Shown in pieces: positions 35,885 to 50,990 of a stretch of DNA of 64,000 bases (position 1 is its first letter; each line of letters begins with the position of its first letter). The DNA comes from Sabellastarte sp. h YS-2021 (Eukaryota; Annelida; Polychaeta; Sabellida; Sabellidae): assembly GCA_964017235.1 (NCBI GenBank), contig OZ024929.1, forward strand, positions 157,279,609 to 157,343,608, given 5' to 3'. A program made the translations under genes and the position numbers. Under the pieces are notes generated by a model. It was given only the letters and a program-made list of their open reading frames with translations. It did no database searches and was not told the origin of the DNA.

Positions 35885-38800
35885 TATATAATAATTTTGC
35901 CTAAATTGTGCTTCAGTATATAAGATAAATTTGTGATGAAATATATTGTACATATTTATGAAAAACAAATTTAAACTTGTTAATTTAAACAAATTAAAAC
36001 AACTTTTCTCACTTTAATGAAGGGCACTTTTCCTCAAGGACAATTTTCTGTATACCCATAAAATTACCCAGTAAATTCTGGTATATGGAAACAGTAATTT
36101 ACCATCATCAACAGGTCATCTTTTACATGAAAAGAGTATCTAACTTTCCATTTCAAATTATTCTAACTTCCACAGAAGGTTTTTTGTTACTTGTATTACA
36201 GGATAACATGTGCATAAAAGGATTAACTGAACCAGCATGTGAAAGTGATCAATGAAATTTAAAATTCTGCTATTGACATAATTGGACAGCTAATAATAGA
36301 ATAAACAAATATTTATGTAAATTTCTGTAACTTCACCAAAAACAACACCGCCTACGCTGATTCACAATTAAACACAATTATACATATGGACAACATTGAT
36401 ATATTCGATATACATTACAAAATAATTATTGCGAAATGTGTCTGTCAAAAGAATAAATTTATATTGATTTCTGTTAACTTTCTCTTTGAATAATAACCAG
36501 AACCAGACTATATATAAAAGATTATTTACTGAAACCATTAGCATATCAAGCTATAAGAAATTTCATAAAAATTCCTTTATCTTCTTCCAGTTAGAAAAAG
36601 ATCTCACAATTCCGATAGTTTATTTTCTTTTCTTTACAATATTGTTATAATACACAATTCCTAGCCACTAGCTACATATTTACAAGATGCCTTATATGGA
36701 AATAAGTAGAATTTGATTATTTATTGATACTAAGGATTTGAAATGGCGTTTCAAATAACTTTCATACAAGGTATTTTTATCCGCTACTGGCCTTTTGCAT
36801 GCAATAAGATCGTTATTTTGTCATTTAATTATTCTGAAGTGGATAGCAGTGAAAGCCAGTCACTTTGAAAGCTTCATTGATTATTTCTTACTTTCTTAAA
36901 AGTACATTAATTATTTCTTTTTTTCGCTATCATTTCATAAATTCAATGATCAGGTGCAATAAGTGGATGATAGATACAAGTAATTCACTGCCATGGGCAA
37001 CATATTCCGATGTAAGAGATAACAACAGTGAATGTATATCATTTCCTATTCTTACACGTAATATATCATTTGTACCTTTGAGCACATGTTTTATCCTATG
37101 TTCATTGGTCTGTCTGCAGGATTTAATGAAAATAGTTTCTCCATAAAATAGAGTGATACTCATGCTCACTCTGTTTATATGAAAATTACCAATGAGTCTG
37201 ACCACGATCAATTTGTTAAGTGCACTGTCAGCTCATTATTATGGCTGATAATTAAGATCTTCTATAATTCGTCTACTTATAAAACTTTCAGGGGACTGTA
37301 TGTCCAAGCTGTAATTTTTAGAATTTTGAAGTGTTTGGTTATTTTCACGTTTATGCTATGTCATAAAGAAGGTGTGGCTCAATTATTTTAATTGGCTTCA
37401 CAATGTAAGACCAACACTATTTACAAGTCATGGACTGTGAGACTGCTTCCTACTGTCTCACAAGTGAGGTCATTTGTCTTACCATCCATTAATGACCTGA
37501 TATTTATAAACACTGAATCTACAGCATTAAATTTTTTTTTTATGAAATTTTTTTTTTACAAAATGTCAATTTACACAGAACGTATATACACATACAAAAT
37601 TGTACACAGTTGCCAGTAATTTTTATACATTTACAATTTTCATTAATGTACATAATCACAAAAGAAGTCTTTATTGTGGTTAAAAATCCATCAGAGTGCA
37701 GAAATTATGCAGAATTATAGCCTGACTGCCAATTTAGAACCACGACACCCAATCGGACTATAATTCTGCATTAAATCCAACCACTGATTGATAATTACTA
37801 TTCTAAGTACCAAATTATTTTTTAATCTATTCTTGTAAGACACATTTTATGTGAGTGATTATTGGGCAGCCCATTATGCAGAGTTTTAATACAAAGATTT
37901 TTCCTCTCGACCAATCAGATTCACTGACACAACCATGTCATATTAGAATATATCTGAGATTACAGTGTGGTGGATTAATCAGGATAATAATGGCAAAATT
38001 CACAAAATATCACTAACAACAATAAATGCAAGAAAAACATTGGCATTAAAGCTTGGCTGTTTGCTATTTACTAGGTAGTCATTAATAAAACATGGCATGA
38101 CCTTCTGCTTTTCCTATGTCATCAAGTTAAACATTCAAAGCACATCAGGTGTATCAACCTCATAAAACTAAATGTCTTTATTTATAAAAAAAGAAAAAAA
38201 ATATTACACCAAAAGAACAAAGTGTTTAACAAAACAAAGACAGCCATGAATAAAAAAAGAATGTCTTGTTTTTTGGAGCCACAAAATGGTAAGTTTAGTA
38301 AATTAGCACCATAACTCTGTCAAGCCACCACTTTCAGCCCTGATGTCAAAATGCAAGGCTAAACTGACAACATGTTTTTTTGTTGTTTTTTTTTTGTCAG
38401 ATTCTCCGTTTTCCAAATTGGCCCTGCCATTGCAGCTTCTATTGCTCATCCTACACATTTTTAAAAACTGTTTAATGGTTGTTATGCCACTGAAGCTTTT
38501 GTTGTGCTATAGGGTAATACAGGACAATCAGATCAAACACGCCAAAAAACAGGGAAAATGACAAGAGATGAATTCTACTTGAGTAAGTCTTGAAAAGAGT
38601 CAAAAGGACCGTAATAAGTTCATCTGAGAACACTGTTTTATACACAACATTTCAAACTGCACCTCTCTTGTTATCACTTAAATTAATCTCAATCAATGGC
38701 TTTTGCTCAAAATAATTGTGAAACATGCCCATGGCTTATGGTCGTCTTTGTGTTGGCTCTAGGGGCAGAAAAAATGTGGGTGAGTTCATTTTCATCAAAT

Positions 38801-39327
38801 TGTCCTTATCCCACATTTACCAGCAAGATTCAACAATCCTTGAACACTGTTTTGCAACATAAATATATCCCAAAAAACAAAAACTTTCTTTGTTCCTCAG
38901 ACAGTCATGAAGGAAAAAGTCTAGCAAGAGTGAACCATTAAACGATCATTTCTGAAAAACTTGTTAAGACAATACAGATATCACTTTTACACACTGCCTG
39001 TTTTTTTAAAAGTTATATTCATTTCAAAATATAGATAAATCCATTATCTCAATATTTATTTCCAGATTATCCAATGAAGAATAAGAAGTTGATAATGCAG
39101 AATTTTAAAATTTTTTTTTTTGAGAGTGGGGAGGGACATAATTTTCATACTTGTGAGATAAACTAGCAGTGAATGGTGGTAATGGCAGGTTAGGCATTTA
39201 AGCACCTTTATGCAAACTAGATTGCGCCAACTTGACGCCATCATATCCCCATACATGCCACAGGCATTCACTGGGTATTTTTGTAGCACCCATTTTGTGT
39301 GATTTACAATTATTATAACTTAGCTTT
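35885..39327. other. Unassigned AT-rich stretch
   Basis: No gene is recognised. Open frames up to ~90 codons are AT-driven and show no motif or splice context. Confidence 0.5.
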
Positions 39328-39335
39328 ATTTATGT

Positions 39336-39705
39336 TAGGGCTGTGACAGTACCAGATTTTCTAGTCCGGGATTCCCCAAATGCATAACTCTCCCAATTCT
39401 GGGATACCGAGAAAGTTTGAGTTTCAGAATTTCCTCAATCGAATAGACCCACAAACAGGAAGGGACTTTCCGTAATCCAAAACATGGCAGTTTTTCTCAA
39501 AGAAATTGCTATAAATGTATTACAATCTTGTGAAATAAGAGGTAATAATTTATCTTTTCTTCAGATTCAGGTCTTGTATTTAATATTTTATGTTTCCCAA
39601 TAATTATATTAGCTGACATTCGAGATTCCGGTTGTAAAAAGTGTGCACCATATTTCAGTAGAATTGTGTCGATACTGGTATACCACCACTACTAACTCAC
39701 CCCTA
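39336..39705. mobile_element. Probable hAT-type MITE, 370 bp
   Basis: It begins TAGGGCTGTGACAGTACC and ends ACTCACCCCTA, giving short imperfect inverted ends of the TAGGG type. The flanks ATTTATGT (39328-39335) and ATTTATTT (39706-39713) agree at seven of eight positions, consistent with an aged 8-bp target duplication. The right flank lies in an ATTT-rich tract, which weakens the duplication evidence. Confidence 0.5.
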
Positions 39706-39740
39706 ATTTATTTATTTATTATTACTTACCTTTTTTTTCT

Positions 39741-39772
39741 GGGGGGGGGGGTGGGGGGGGGGGGGGGGGGGG
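39741..39772 (+). repeat. Poly-G tract
   Basis: Thirty-one G in 32 positions, interrupted once by T. It lies at the boundary between the hAT-like MITE and array element D. It is prone to slippage and to sequencing error. Confidence 0.9.
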
Positions 39773-39819
39773 TATCAATTTAAAAAAAATTCTCTGGGTA
39801 TATAGTTTATTGACCTTAT

Positions 39820-40795
39820 ACATAGGTTAAATGTCTATTTATAGCCAAGCTGGTAATATAATACCAGATGAGATCGCAACTTTATCAGTCACATAGTATG
39901 ACAGCTGTAGGGTTTAAAAGTGGTAAAAACTCCATAAATTAGGTCTCTGTGGGCATTTTAGAGACCTTAAGGTGACCTTAAAATTAAAGCTACAGACTTT
40001 AAATTTTTCACAAACAAAAATTACATGCAGAAGTTATATCTAGTCTACTTTGACATTTGTCAGACCTACCATTTCTAAATTACTGGACAAAATATGTGAA
40101 AAAAGGTTGAAAATGGTCACTCAGGTGAGTTGTTATATCTATTTAAAGCCTTGATTTTTCACACATGTAAAAAGAATATCTTAATATATTCTCAGGTGAG
40201 GTTTCAACTCTATCAGTCACATTGTATAAAAGCTATAGGGCTTAAAAGTGGCAAAAAGTCCACAAATTGGGTCTCTGTGGGCATTTTAGAGATATCAAAT
40301 CTATAGATTTTAAATTTTAGACAGATAAAAATTACATATTAAAGTTATATATACTACAGTTTCAGACTTGTCAGACTTACCATTTGTAAGTCACAGGGCA
40401 AGATATGTGAAACATGTCGAAAAAAATATGTCTAAGTAGGGTTTTTATGGGCCTCAAACACGATTTTAACCTTAATATAATGTCTTGATTTTTTGCACAT
40501 GTATGAAGAATATATTAATGTGTTCCCAGTTAAAATGTGAGCCAAATGAGCCATATAGTTTTTGACCTAGATAGCATTAAATGGCCAAAAGTCAAATTTC
40601 TGACCTTAAGGTGGCCATAACTTTTTATTATTTGGAGTTTAGGGTCACCTTAAATATTGTTCCTCTCCTGACCCAAATACATGTGTGTGCCAAGTTTGAA
40701 TGAAATCCATGAAAGCGTTTTTGAGTTATTGCGCACACAAGTCAAAACATATGGCGACGGCAGCGTGACAGACGTGAAACCAGTATACCCCCAAC
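39820..40795 (+). mobile_element. Array element D: ~330-bp tandem units with a pearl-like right end
   Basis: GTCTCTGTGGGCATTTTAGA occurs at 39943 and 40271 (328-bp period), and a CACATGTA…AGAATAT segment recurs with a similar period, giving nearly three units. The right end contains AAGCGTTTTTGAGTTATTGC, GACAGACGTGAAACCAG and TATACCCCCAACTTTATGG. I recognise this style of ending from repeats in bivalve genomes. The left edge is not defined. There is no coding capacity. Confidence 0.55.
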
Positions 40796-43700
40796 TTTAT
40801 GGTACAATATTTTCATCCACCAATCAGATCATCTTTTATTTCTTTTTTTTTTAAATGCCACAGGTTTTAAAATAAACACTAGCTATTTTTGTTGAGTCTA
40901 TGGAGATAAGCTGCTTGAAAAACAGCTTGTAATCACTATTAAAACAGGGCATGACAGTGACAATCCTGACAAATGACCCAAGTCAAGGCTTCTTATACCA
41001 CTGATGCTAACCACTCAAAGTGTGAAAAAACTGCCACCTGATAAAACACAAAAATCCCTGAAATAAACATGAACAATGAGGAGACAGGGGCCACAGAGAT
41101 ATACAGGTTGAATAGAAGCACAGCATTAAGTAGTGGAAATGTTAAAAACATTCAACTAGTACAGCATCAACTATAGTCAGCCATCCAACCATAGATTTAC
41201 TCAGCCACAGTCGTACACATACCCAGTCACTGAGTTGTCCTCCTCAAGGTGAGTCCCGGGGATGAGTGAGTACAAACGACCACACCTACTTGACACAATC
41301 CCTCATAGTGCCCTCGTATACAACACACAGTGTGTGTAACATTAGCCCTCACACCCTCCCCCCTTCTACCCCTCCTTTAACAGACTCACAAACTCATTTT
41401 AGCATATTCACCCCACTAAAACTCTCCCTCTTACTCAATTTCCTCATATAAACCCCCTCCCTAGCAATCCCCACCCCAAAATTGCCTTATTCTCAACATT
41501 TTCCCCCTCATTGGCAAAATAAAACATAAAATTCATTAGAAAGAATATCTGTCTGTTTGAAGGTGGAAATATCATTGAGAGCTTATCAAATATGCATAAC
41601 AGAAAACAAAACAGCACCAATCTCCAGAAAATACCATTAAAATCAATACACGACATTAACTGGGGCTTTTTTCTCCTCTGCTAGTATTTTTTTTTTATTC
41701 TCTCACAGTGCTGGACTCCAATCGCCCTTCTCAAACATAGCCCACAGTAAATTTCATCAAAACATGCCCAGTGTATTCCTTTCATCTTTCTGAATTACAG
41801 CCCCGCTAGAACTAAAGCGAGAAATCAATACTGGAATTAAGATATATGGCCAGCAAGCCATACAAAATGGGGCTTTTAATGAGCTATAAGGATTACAATG
41901 CTGATATTTTGTCCAGTTATGCTTATTCAATGGGTTTTAAAGCAGTGACAAACGTGCTTACCAAGCTCTCCTAAAACCTATCACCACTTGCCCTTACCCC
42001 ACTCCCCCATACCCCCCCTCCCCTTGCCCCTCAACTACTTTACCAAGCCACCCTACACCACCCCATATAGCAGCTCTATTCATCTTTATAAACCCTCTGC
42101 CTCACCATCAAACTAAAACCCCCCAGTAAAAACAATAAAATATCCCATCTCACTAATGCTACATTTGGTTTTCACTTCACCTTAACAAGAACAGTCCACA
42201 TTTTAAATGTTTTCTGTTGATTTCATAGAGTGTCAATTGTGGATCTCAACACCCATAAACGCCCATATATACAGAATGTGTATAAAATATATAACAAAGC
42301 ATATTCCCTAAAAATGTACCTGCTTAAAAATATGCAATCCGACAAAATAAAATACAGAAGCAAAAAAAAAAGAAAAGTACTTTTGAATACAGCCCATTGT
42401 TTTTCCTCTCTTTTGCAGTCACATTTATATAATTGAACAAGACCTTTAATCTATATCACCAAGGCAATTTCACCATATTGAATTATGAAAAGGAGCTTAA
42501 AGCCAATCGCCATGGCAACAGAACATTATGAAAGGGCTGCAGATAATTAGGAAGACCAGTGTAAATTTTCAGTGGTCATTTCAGTGGAAACTACTTGCCA
42601 GCCTTTGGGGGCTCGTCTATTAAAATTTTACATCTTTCCCTGTGCCCGCCCCTGGTTTTTATGGAAAAATCAATAATGGATCCAAATCTTTCATTCTTGG
42701 AATAATTTTAGGAAATGGCCTCTTCAGCTAGAGGCAATCTTGATGATTTAAAAACAGAGTTTTGCCTTTAATCAGCACAAGGGTTTTTTTTTGTAGTTAT
42801 TGTAAGGAACAAAAACAGCGGAGACTTTTATAGGAATCAATGTATATGTATGTAGAATGCCACAGTAGGGTTTTTTTCAGACACAACAGTAGTGCTCTAA
42901 TTTTCCTCCATTTTTCTGTACCTTTATTTGTCGCTCTTTATTTGTTACATCAAAGAAAAACAATCTACACAAAAACTGCTGTATGACCAGAAGTCCATAT
43001 ATACAAAATATATCATTTAAACAATTTCTAAAATTTAAGAATGATGATAACCACCCTAAGATACGAGTTCACAAAATAATCGTGTAATAGAGCTTTACTT
43101 TGCAGAAAACATCATCATTGCATTTACAATATTATTTATTATTTTCAGACTATTAACTGAAGCCTTTGGTCCCTGTTTTAGCTGAGTGTTTTCTAAACAT
43201 AATTTATCATTTTATGTTGAAACTTCACTTGACTATTTCAAGAGTCCCTCACAAGACTACTTACTTCAATGGGGACAAAATTATTCATTGCTTGATAAAA
43301 ATTACTTGTTTTATTTTGAAAAAAAGAATAAATATAAAACTGAAGCGTTATCCATCCATTTGGGTATTTTTAACTGTTCTTAAAAAAATAGGCATGACAC
43401 AGCTTATTAAACCTAACGAGTTCTTTCTAAATTAATTATAGCTATCAAAATTTTGTGATTAATTGTTTAATGGATAAAGTAATCTATTTTCTGGCACGTT
43501 GCATTACTCTGGTGGATCAATGAAGATGACATGTTAGGTTTCACTAAGTTTTAATTAACTCATGCTCAAGCAGAATAAAACTGAGCCAAGTTCACCCTTG
43601 AGACTATTCATCAAACTGACAGATATTAAAATTAATTTGGCCCGACTTTTCAAGCAAACTTGCATTCAAACCCATTAAAAACACTTCGATGAAGTTGTTA

Positions 43701-46700
43701 TGTGCATCAAGGGGCTACATATTTCCTGAATGATTAAATTTAATGAAACATAAACTTAATTTAAATTAAGGATTTATAGTCGACTTTTAAATAATTTAAG
43801 TGTTGGGGTCATTGTAAAAACAGACTGATTTAGTGACATTTGTTGGGGGAGGTAATAAGTACCAATACACTGTAAACTACTAGACTTTGTGAAGTACCCA
43901 GCAAACTTACCTTAACAAGGAGGAACACAAGACATGAACTGAAACTGGTGATAACTTACTCATTACTAGGTCATTCTGATGAAGCTAGTAACTCAGAGTG
44001 TCCCCCTAACTAACAATACATTTACTGATGAAGAGTATCCCATGCATCCTCTTTTTAAAGCTCGACGATAGGAGAGGGTTATTGTAATCAGTTTGTTTGT
44101 CTGTCTGTCTTTCTGTCTGTCTGTCTGTGCACTGTTTTGCCCTTATAGCTCAAAAACTATGACATCAATCTCTCTCAAATTTGGTGGGCAGGTATTTCAT
44201 GGGGTACAGACGAATTCTTCCAAATTTGGTGTAATTTGTTTAAAAATTAAAGTCAGGAGAGAGTTTTTCTTATTTTTAATTGGGAATACACAGTGAAACT
44301 GCTTCTCTTCATCACATATGTAAAAAAATAATATTTTGCTTTCTGATGTCATTATACTTAATGATGTCACAATGCAATTCTCATTGTGAGGTCACAAACC
44401 TAGCTTGTGATACTTGCTGTCTTTAAGTAAAAATATTTCTTCTCATTTTATGTCTTGAAATTGACACAAAGATAATAAAGAGGGGGGTGGTATATTCATC
44501 ATTTTTACTAATTATTATTTCTGTTTTTGTTTTCTCTTTTTTTCTTTCAATTCCTTGACAGTCCATCACCAAAATTTAACATGAGTGATTTTCACCAAGA
44601 AGTGACTTTTAAGCTATATTTTACCTCCACCAGCAGTTTATGTTTTTGGGTGCAAATTGTTTGTCTATTTGTCTGTCTGTCTGTTTTTTGGTGTTTAGAT
44701 TACTCAAGAATTAATGAATAGATCTTTATTAAAAAATTTTTGTGGGTAGGACCTGGCCAAAGGAAGAAGTTACTAAAAGAAAGATCTAGATCTTATTTTG
44801 GATACAAAAATTCAAGCATTTTCAGAGGTCCCATTTCAATGTATTTTTAATGAATTTGGCTTTCTACTTAATATTTCTTCGAAAATTAATTTACATGTTT
44901 GGTTTTATTATATTGTCTTCCTTACAAAATACTTTATATCACTTTAGAGACTGGTCACATGAAGTCGAGCGTTTTGCTCTCTCTGAGTGCATCTTGTTTT
45001 AAACTTAAGTTTCATGAACAATATTTTATTGAAGCAATTAGGCAAAAATCAAAAAAGATTAAAATAAACCTTCTCACAGGAAGAACTATTTACAAATGAT
45101 ATATATATCCATATGATGTCATATCCATTTCAGATTTATACAGTGGCATTTAACAGAAAATTTATCCCAGAAGAAGAATTCAAAATACAACTTTTTAAAA
45201 ATTGCTATGACCTGGTTTCAACTTTAACAAAGAAATAGGTTGTCTCTGGCTTTACAGATTTGTAGAGGTCAGCTGTATCCAACCTGGCTCATTTGACCCA
45301 AGTCAGAAATATACTGTCCCACATTCAGGAAACACATCACAAACATCCCCAAAATGTATGAAAAATTAACTAAAAGACAGAAAAAACCACTGGCTTATAC
45401 CAACAAATCATTCAGTTCAAGTCATATCCTGGTCATCTCAAGAATTTTCAAAGGTATGAAAAATGTCAGTTAAAATACATCCCAATACTATCATCTAGGT
45501 TTTAAAGTCAAAGCTGGGGTTTTACATAACCTTTCAACTGCTGAGATTATATCAGGACAGGCCCTCAACCATTACCATGGCAACATGTAGGATTCACTGC
45601 GGGTCCTCTGATGAATGCCATATGTTGCCTGGGATAAGGTTCAAACCCACAACCACAGATATGACAGTCAAGTGATGTAATGACTTAGACTGGCTGTACT
45701 GAATGCCTAGTTTGGAAAACCTTGACAACATTTTTTTTATAAATATTTTTTTTTTAAATTTCAAATAGATGCTAATATCTTGTTTTTTTTTTTTTTTTAG
45801 AAATAAAAATAATAACTAGGGCCATATTTTAGGAGTGAAACAGTTTCCATCTTGTGATTAAATAACCCCTAACTTTTAGCATAAGATGACAAAGGAAACA
45901 TGATGCAATTAGATGAGGAAAGCATTTTAAAAGAGGTTGTTTGGCAAATTTAAAAAGAGCACTTGGTAAGGTCCAGAGATTAAAAGGGTTTGGGTGGTTG
46001 ATGTATGGCCAGTGCTCATCTAAAAAGTCCCATTATGACCCCCAGCTTTTTCAGGCTCAATACCAGCTTTTGATGGATATTGACCTTGCCACACTCCCCC
46101 ATTCCTTACGAGCCAATATGAATTTTAAATGAAAAATGCTCCAAGGGGTCATAATTATGCCATATATATTCATAACAAGGAGCCATTTTGAGATTTGAAA
46201 TCATGCAATTTATCCAGCCTTTTTTCCCCCAGTCACTAGTTTGTAATGGCTTGGACTATCTCTGTAAAAAACCTGCCGCAGCTTAAAATCAATGGCACAG
46301 TAACTTACTGGGGTTCTATATATGTATATACCAGCTATAAGTCTCCAATATCATGTAACAGCCACATAGATTAGCATGGATTTTGAGGATATTTTTCCAC
46401 ATTATTATATTTTATGAGTTGGAGTCAGTGAACCTGTTGGCGGGGAAAGGCACATTTGACATTAACTACACTTTGACCGGCTTTTCTAACCAAAACCGTG
46501 TGAGCATGTGTGTGTGTGCCTTTAAGAAAAATCAATTGTTACTATGTACTTATTTGGGCATTTTATCCAAAATAAATAGCCAACTCAAGAATACATTAAA
46601 GTGAAAATTCAACTGCGTCCTCATATTTGCATTCGTTCTCTCTCAATATTGACAGAGAAATGATTCCCCATGATAGAGTCAATATCAATAAGAGGCAAAC

Positions 46701-49700
46701 TGAGAGTCAGCAAGAGGCCACCACTGTCCAGAAAAACCAACACCGCAATAATTCAATGCAATCATTAGATTTCAACCAACCCCATCATTACAATCTATGA
46801 ATTCTCTCTAATCAACTGCCCCTATTATTGATTTGGCTTTTGTAGAAATAAAAAGACAGTAAGTGATAAAAATGACAAGAACTATAGATTGGGGTGGGGG
46901 GTGGGGTGGGGGGTGGGGGTGGGGGGGGGTTCAGAGGTTTGTGAGATAAAAGTAAGTCAGTGGAGAGAGTCATTTCATAATAATTTACGAATGTTTTAAT
47001 GAGTACTACTATTTTTTTATTCATATCTTGGGAGCTCAGGTGTTAAAATTTCCACCTGGCTCCACCTGTCATTAATTGCATTAGATTTGCCTTTGATGTC
47101 CACCTGAGACACGTTATAAACTCTAACAGTTCCATGACATCTCATTTCAAACTTTCAGTTCTATGTTTTTCATCTTTCATCTGCCCCATTTTTTGTTTCT
47201 CAAATGAACTAGCTTTCCACGAATCTTTAACTTACACGTATGTCCATCATCTCTTCCAAGTTGTTGGTACATGGGGTAAGGAAATGATGAGAACGAATAA
47301 GTGCCCGAGTGAGCACCATGTCAGCTGCCTTGTCCAGTAGTGAGATAAACTTTAAAGAATAATATATATGCAGTAATAATATTTAAGCAAGTTCTGTTGA
47401 CATTTAGAATGTCATGTTAACAGCAAATAATTTATTAAAATATTGTAGTCAAGGAGGAATTTATTGAACATTTAATAATTCGATAAATTTTACAGGTAAA
47501 TAACCTTTATGAAGGAACATTCATGCAATAACACATAAAAAAGGTCTGACTTTAGTTTGACCTCTGGAGTTCTTCACAAGATATGGCACAAATTAAATCA
47601 ATAGCCACTTGTTGCTTTACAGAATCCATTTAACAAACTCAAAAAAATTCAGGGCAACACTGTTTTGATTGACAGATCAGCAGATAGTACCATCAATAGT
47701 TGTGGAAAAACTGTGATTAAAATTAATAAAATTAAGCCATGTCACATAAAGAGAAAAAGATATCTCCATAATAGATGAAGGGCTGAAGCTTACATAGAAT
47801 GATATTTTTAAAGGTGTAGTATATAATTATTACTATACACAAAATCCATATTTTTAATTATGCCATTAAAGAGATACAAGAATACAATCCAAATGGTACT
47901 GTATCAGCCAGGCATATGGAACTGATGATGTTGCATTTTGACATTAATATTTTACTGATTAACCAGATCGATAAGCCCAGAAAATGTAAGAGAAAAGCCC
48001 TGCAACACAGAATTATATAACATGCAGCATCAGAATCATTTGATTTTTTGTCGCCCTTATAAAAAAGCCCAAAACTCCAAATAGTTCAGTATGTGTACAT
48101 ACTTTCGACCAGTCTTTGTGCTGCAATAACATAAACTATTTGTTGTTTGTGACTGGCTCACTGAAAAACAACTGATATACCAAGGACATGGCTATGGATT
48201 TTTTATTTTATATTTTCAGTGGGAACCGCCCCATCACAAACAACAAATTATCCAGTAAAAAGCCTGATGCAGAACTTAAGCCTAATGAGATCAGGAATCA
48301 GATGAATCAAAATGCAGGAATTTTCAATGAAGTCGCAGCAAATCAAAGATGGCAATGATTGGAGGCAATCCATGCGGTCCAGTGACTGGACACAAAGGCC
48401 TGGGTGAACTGGGTTCAAGCTCTCTGTTCTCTTACAAAGGCTGGTCACATGGAGGCTTAATGATATGGGGGTATCTGGGGGGGAAGTGTCCTTAAAGGGG
48501 ATGTACAGCAGGGCCAGGTTTGAAAGCAACTCAAAGCCAATGCTCTGGTTGCTGAATTAATTGAACAGAAAATACAAAACCCCCATATACACAGCATAAT
48601 AACAATAACAGCAGCTCTCCAGGACAAATTTCAATCTCAACTCAAGCTCACAATTTGAGGGACAGTTCCGAACATTGTAATACATTGTATGTTCATTCAG
48701 GAGGAATCCTATAGATCTTGTCTTAAAATGGAATTGGATTTTGATTTGGTTAAATTCTAGATTTCTATGTTCCACGTATTAATATATTACAATGAAAGCA
48801 ATTCGTGCAGGAGCTTTGGTCAATAATTAGTTGAAAATATTGTGTAACAAAAATGGTCTTCACAGTAAGTTTCAAAAGACTATGCATCGCCCTGTGAATC
48901 AAATTATGATTTGAGTGCATTGATTCATTGAAGCCATACACACCCTACAAAACAAGCCCTAATCCCCTGCTTGGTCTATTACACTGCTTTTCATCGGCCA
49001 TAAATACATTTTCAATTTCACTGTGTATAAACAACCCAGAATCTGCATTAAAATTTCAATACAACTTCATTTCAGACCCTCAGCTTTGTTGAGTTGGTTG
49101 CCAGGTGAAAAACACATCAATCAAAATCCTATTCGATGAAAATTTGAAAACAAAAAAAAGAGAAAAATACCACATTAAAAACAACAACCAGCAATTCCTA
49201 AGCCCCTTTATTATACCACTGAAATCGATTATATTCACTGAAAAAGCTGTCCCTTTCTCAATATGTAATTTAGTCATGCACTTCTACAAATTCCTGGACT
49301 GAAATAACAAAAGGAAAAAGAGATTGGCAAAATCAATACGCATTTAGGTGAGAAAATTCCAGGTGGTTTATTAAAATTACAACAAATAAAGAGAGAAGAT
49401 ATTCAGGAGTCTTAACTTATGTAGCTTAATGTTAAACTAAGAGAGTGAATGACGACCAAATATACTTTTGTCATAAAAAAAGCAATAAAATCTACATGGT
49501 CTTTATTTTTTATATCAAAGAATTACAAAAAAAAGGTCGAGCAGAGGTCTTGTAAAAAAACTGAATACTTTCATAAATTACTTTGCAGATTACTCTTTGC
49601 TTTAAGAATATTGGTAAATGTATCTGTAAATTAAACACTCAAAGAAGTTGTGTTAACAATTTATCTTGACAGAATGTAATCATGAAATTATGTCTTCAAA

Positions 49701-50905
49701 ATTTTGTATTGTCCACTATTCAAAGCATTCTGTCATTTTTTATATAATATGGTCAAATACTGTTATCAATATATCAACAATTGCACATAAACAATCAAGG
49801 TATGTGTGTTAATTTATATCACAAAGCTCTCTCAAATATGGATATTTACTTTGCAAATGTTTGTAAAACGTAATCCAACCAATATTTTCACTCATCATTT
49901 TATGTGTCCTTGGAAGATTACCATTTCTAAATACACTGACATTACTCAACTGTGAACTGCACATAAAAATCTTTGACAAGCTTTTGACAATTAGTTAAAT
50001 CAAACACAAAAAATAGGCCTATTCCATGGAGAATTATCATCAAATAGAAGTTCATGTTTGTACAGGCCTTTATTGAATGGACTGCACTTCAATAATTTAT
50101 TAAATCTCATTGAAAGATTCAAAAATATTCAACAAACAGATATTTATTTACTCTTGTGTTTGAGTAAGCATCCCTAAAACGACGAGCCACACAAAGCACT
50201 GACAATCCATTTCGAAGCCTGACTTTTACTTTACGGGGAGACCCAGTTTAAAAAGTTATATTTTAGGGTCTCACTAGTTTACCCTTTTGCACATGGTGTA
50301 TAACAGTAAGACCGCACTGTCCCACCAGCACATACATAATAAATTTAGAGTTCTTTTACCAAAGTATTGGTCATTTGGAGACACAGAATCAATGGACTGA
50401 TTTTTTAAGTGGCATCATTTTACCTTTACTGAAAAAATATTTTAAAATTTGTTGACAGGTCAGGAGAACAACTGACCAATCAGGACTGTCCTTCAACAGT
50501 TATAGATCAGTTTATCTTTCAACTGGTAAAAAAGATTAATCACTGTCACATCCGTGACAAATCAATTTTTCTTAGAGATCTATCAAAAATCAAGATACTG
50601 ATGATCTGATATATGTCTTCAATAACAGATTGTGTATTTTAATTCTCTTACCCAATTGTTGGTCATTTTAGAGGCCTTAATCAATAAATTAGCTATAATG
50701 TAGGCCCCTGACTAACAGACGGGTCATGTTAGAAGGACTATACTAGAGGTCCCAACATCTTGGTCATTTTACTGGTCTTAGACCAACACCTTCCCAATTT
50801 TAACAGCACCTGTCCAAAGCATTTTTAACTGAATAAAGAGGTCACCAACCAACACACTGCTCACTTACAAGGTCTTCATTTAAAATGTTGACCCTCAGCA
50901 CTCAC
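40796..50905. other. Long stretch without a recognised gene (may include CAAP1 3' intron)
   Basis: No exon is supported. The stretch contains C-rich text at 41280-41520 and 41980-42140; a (GTCT)n tract at 44090-44125 followed by CTCAAAAACTATGACATC, a dispersed-repeat style I associate with molluscs; a G-rich tract at 46891-46929; and a decayed tRNA-like motif at 45639. 45941-46132 is open for 63 codons but matches nothing I recognise. Because CAAP1 needs further exons at lower coordinates, part of this may be its intron. 50220-50890 is weakly self-similar, with recurring TTGGTCATTTT. Confidence 0.4.
46891..46929 (+). repeat. G-rich tract with G-quadruplex potential
   Basis: Six or more runs of four to ten G separated by single T bases. 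The plus strand could form stacked G-quadruplexes. Confidence 0.85.
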
Positions 50906-50990
50906 CATTGAGGATGCCCGTAATGCGCTTTCTGGACATAATTTCCACCTGCTCAACACACAGTTTCTTCAGCTCATCCAGTGGTATGGC
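50906..50990 (-). CDS. CAAP1: CAAP1 homologue, internal exon (C-terminal half of conserved domain)
   Basis: This 85-nt exon lies between a minus-strand acceptor (gtaacttcag) and a donor (gtgagtgctg). Joined to the exon at 52725-52904 in phase 0 it continues MLPNILK with AIPLDELKKLCVEQVEIMSR, then KRITGILN, and stops one base into a Gly codon. Vertebrate CAAP1 has the equivalent …EEIKKLCQEQLE.LSEKKILKILEG here, followed by an acidic tail and a Leu/Arg-rich C-terminus. At least one more coding exon must therefore lie at lower coordinates; none was recognised in the remaining 50 kb. The intron between the two exons is about 1.7 kb and holds a Harbinger-like MITE. Confidence is high that it is an exon, slightly lower for the exact family. 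Confidence 0.82.

Noticed and set aside
29042..39772. Long G or C homopolymers as functional elements
   Set aside because: Runs at 1403, 29042, 30671 and 39741 are most simply slippage tracts and may be mis-sized by sequencing.
45941..46132. 63-codon plus-strand frame with protein-like composition
   Set aside because: No family recognised, no ATG (only a TTG start) and no flanking splice sites that could be defended.
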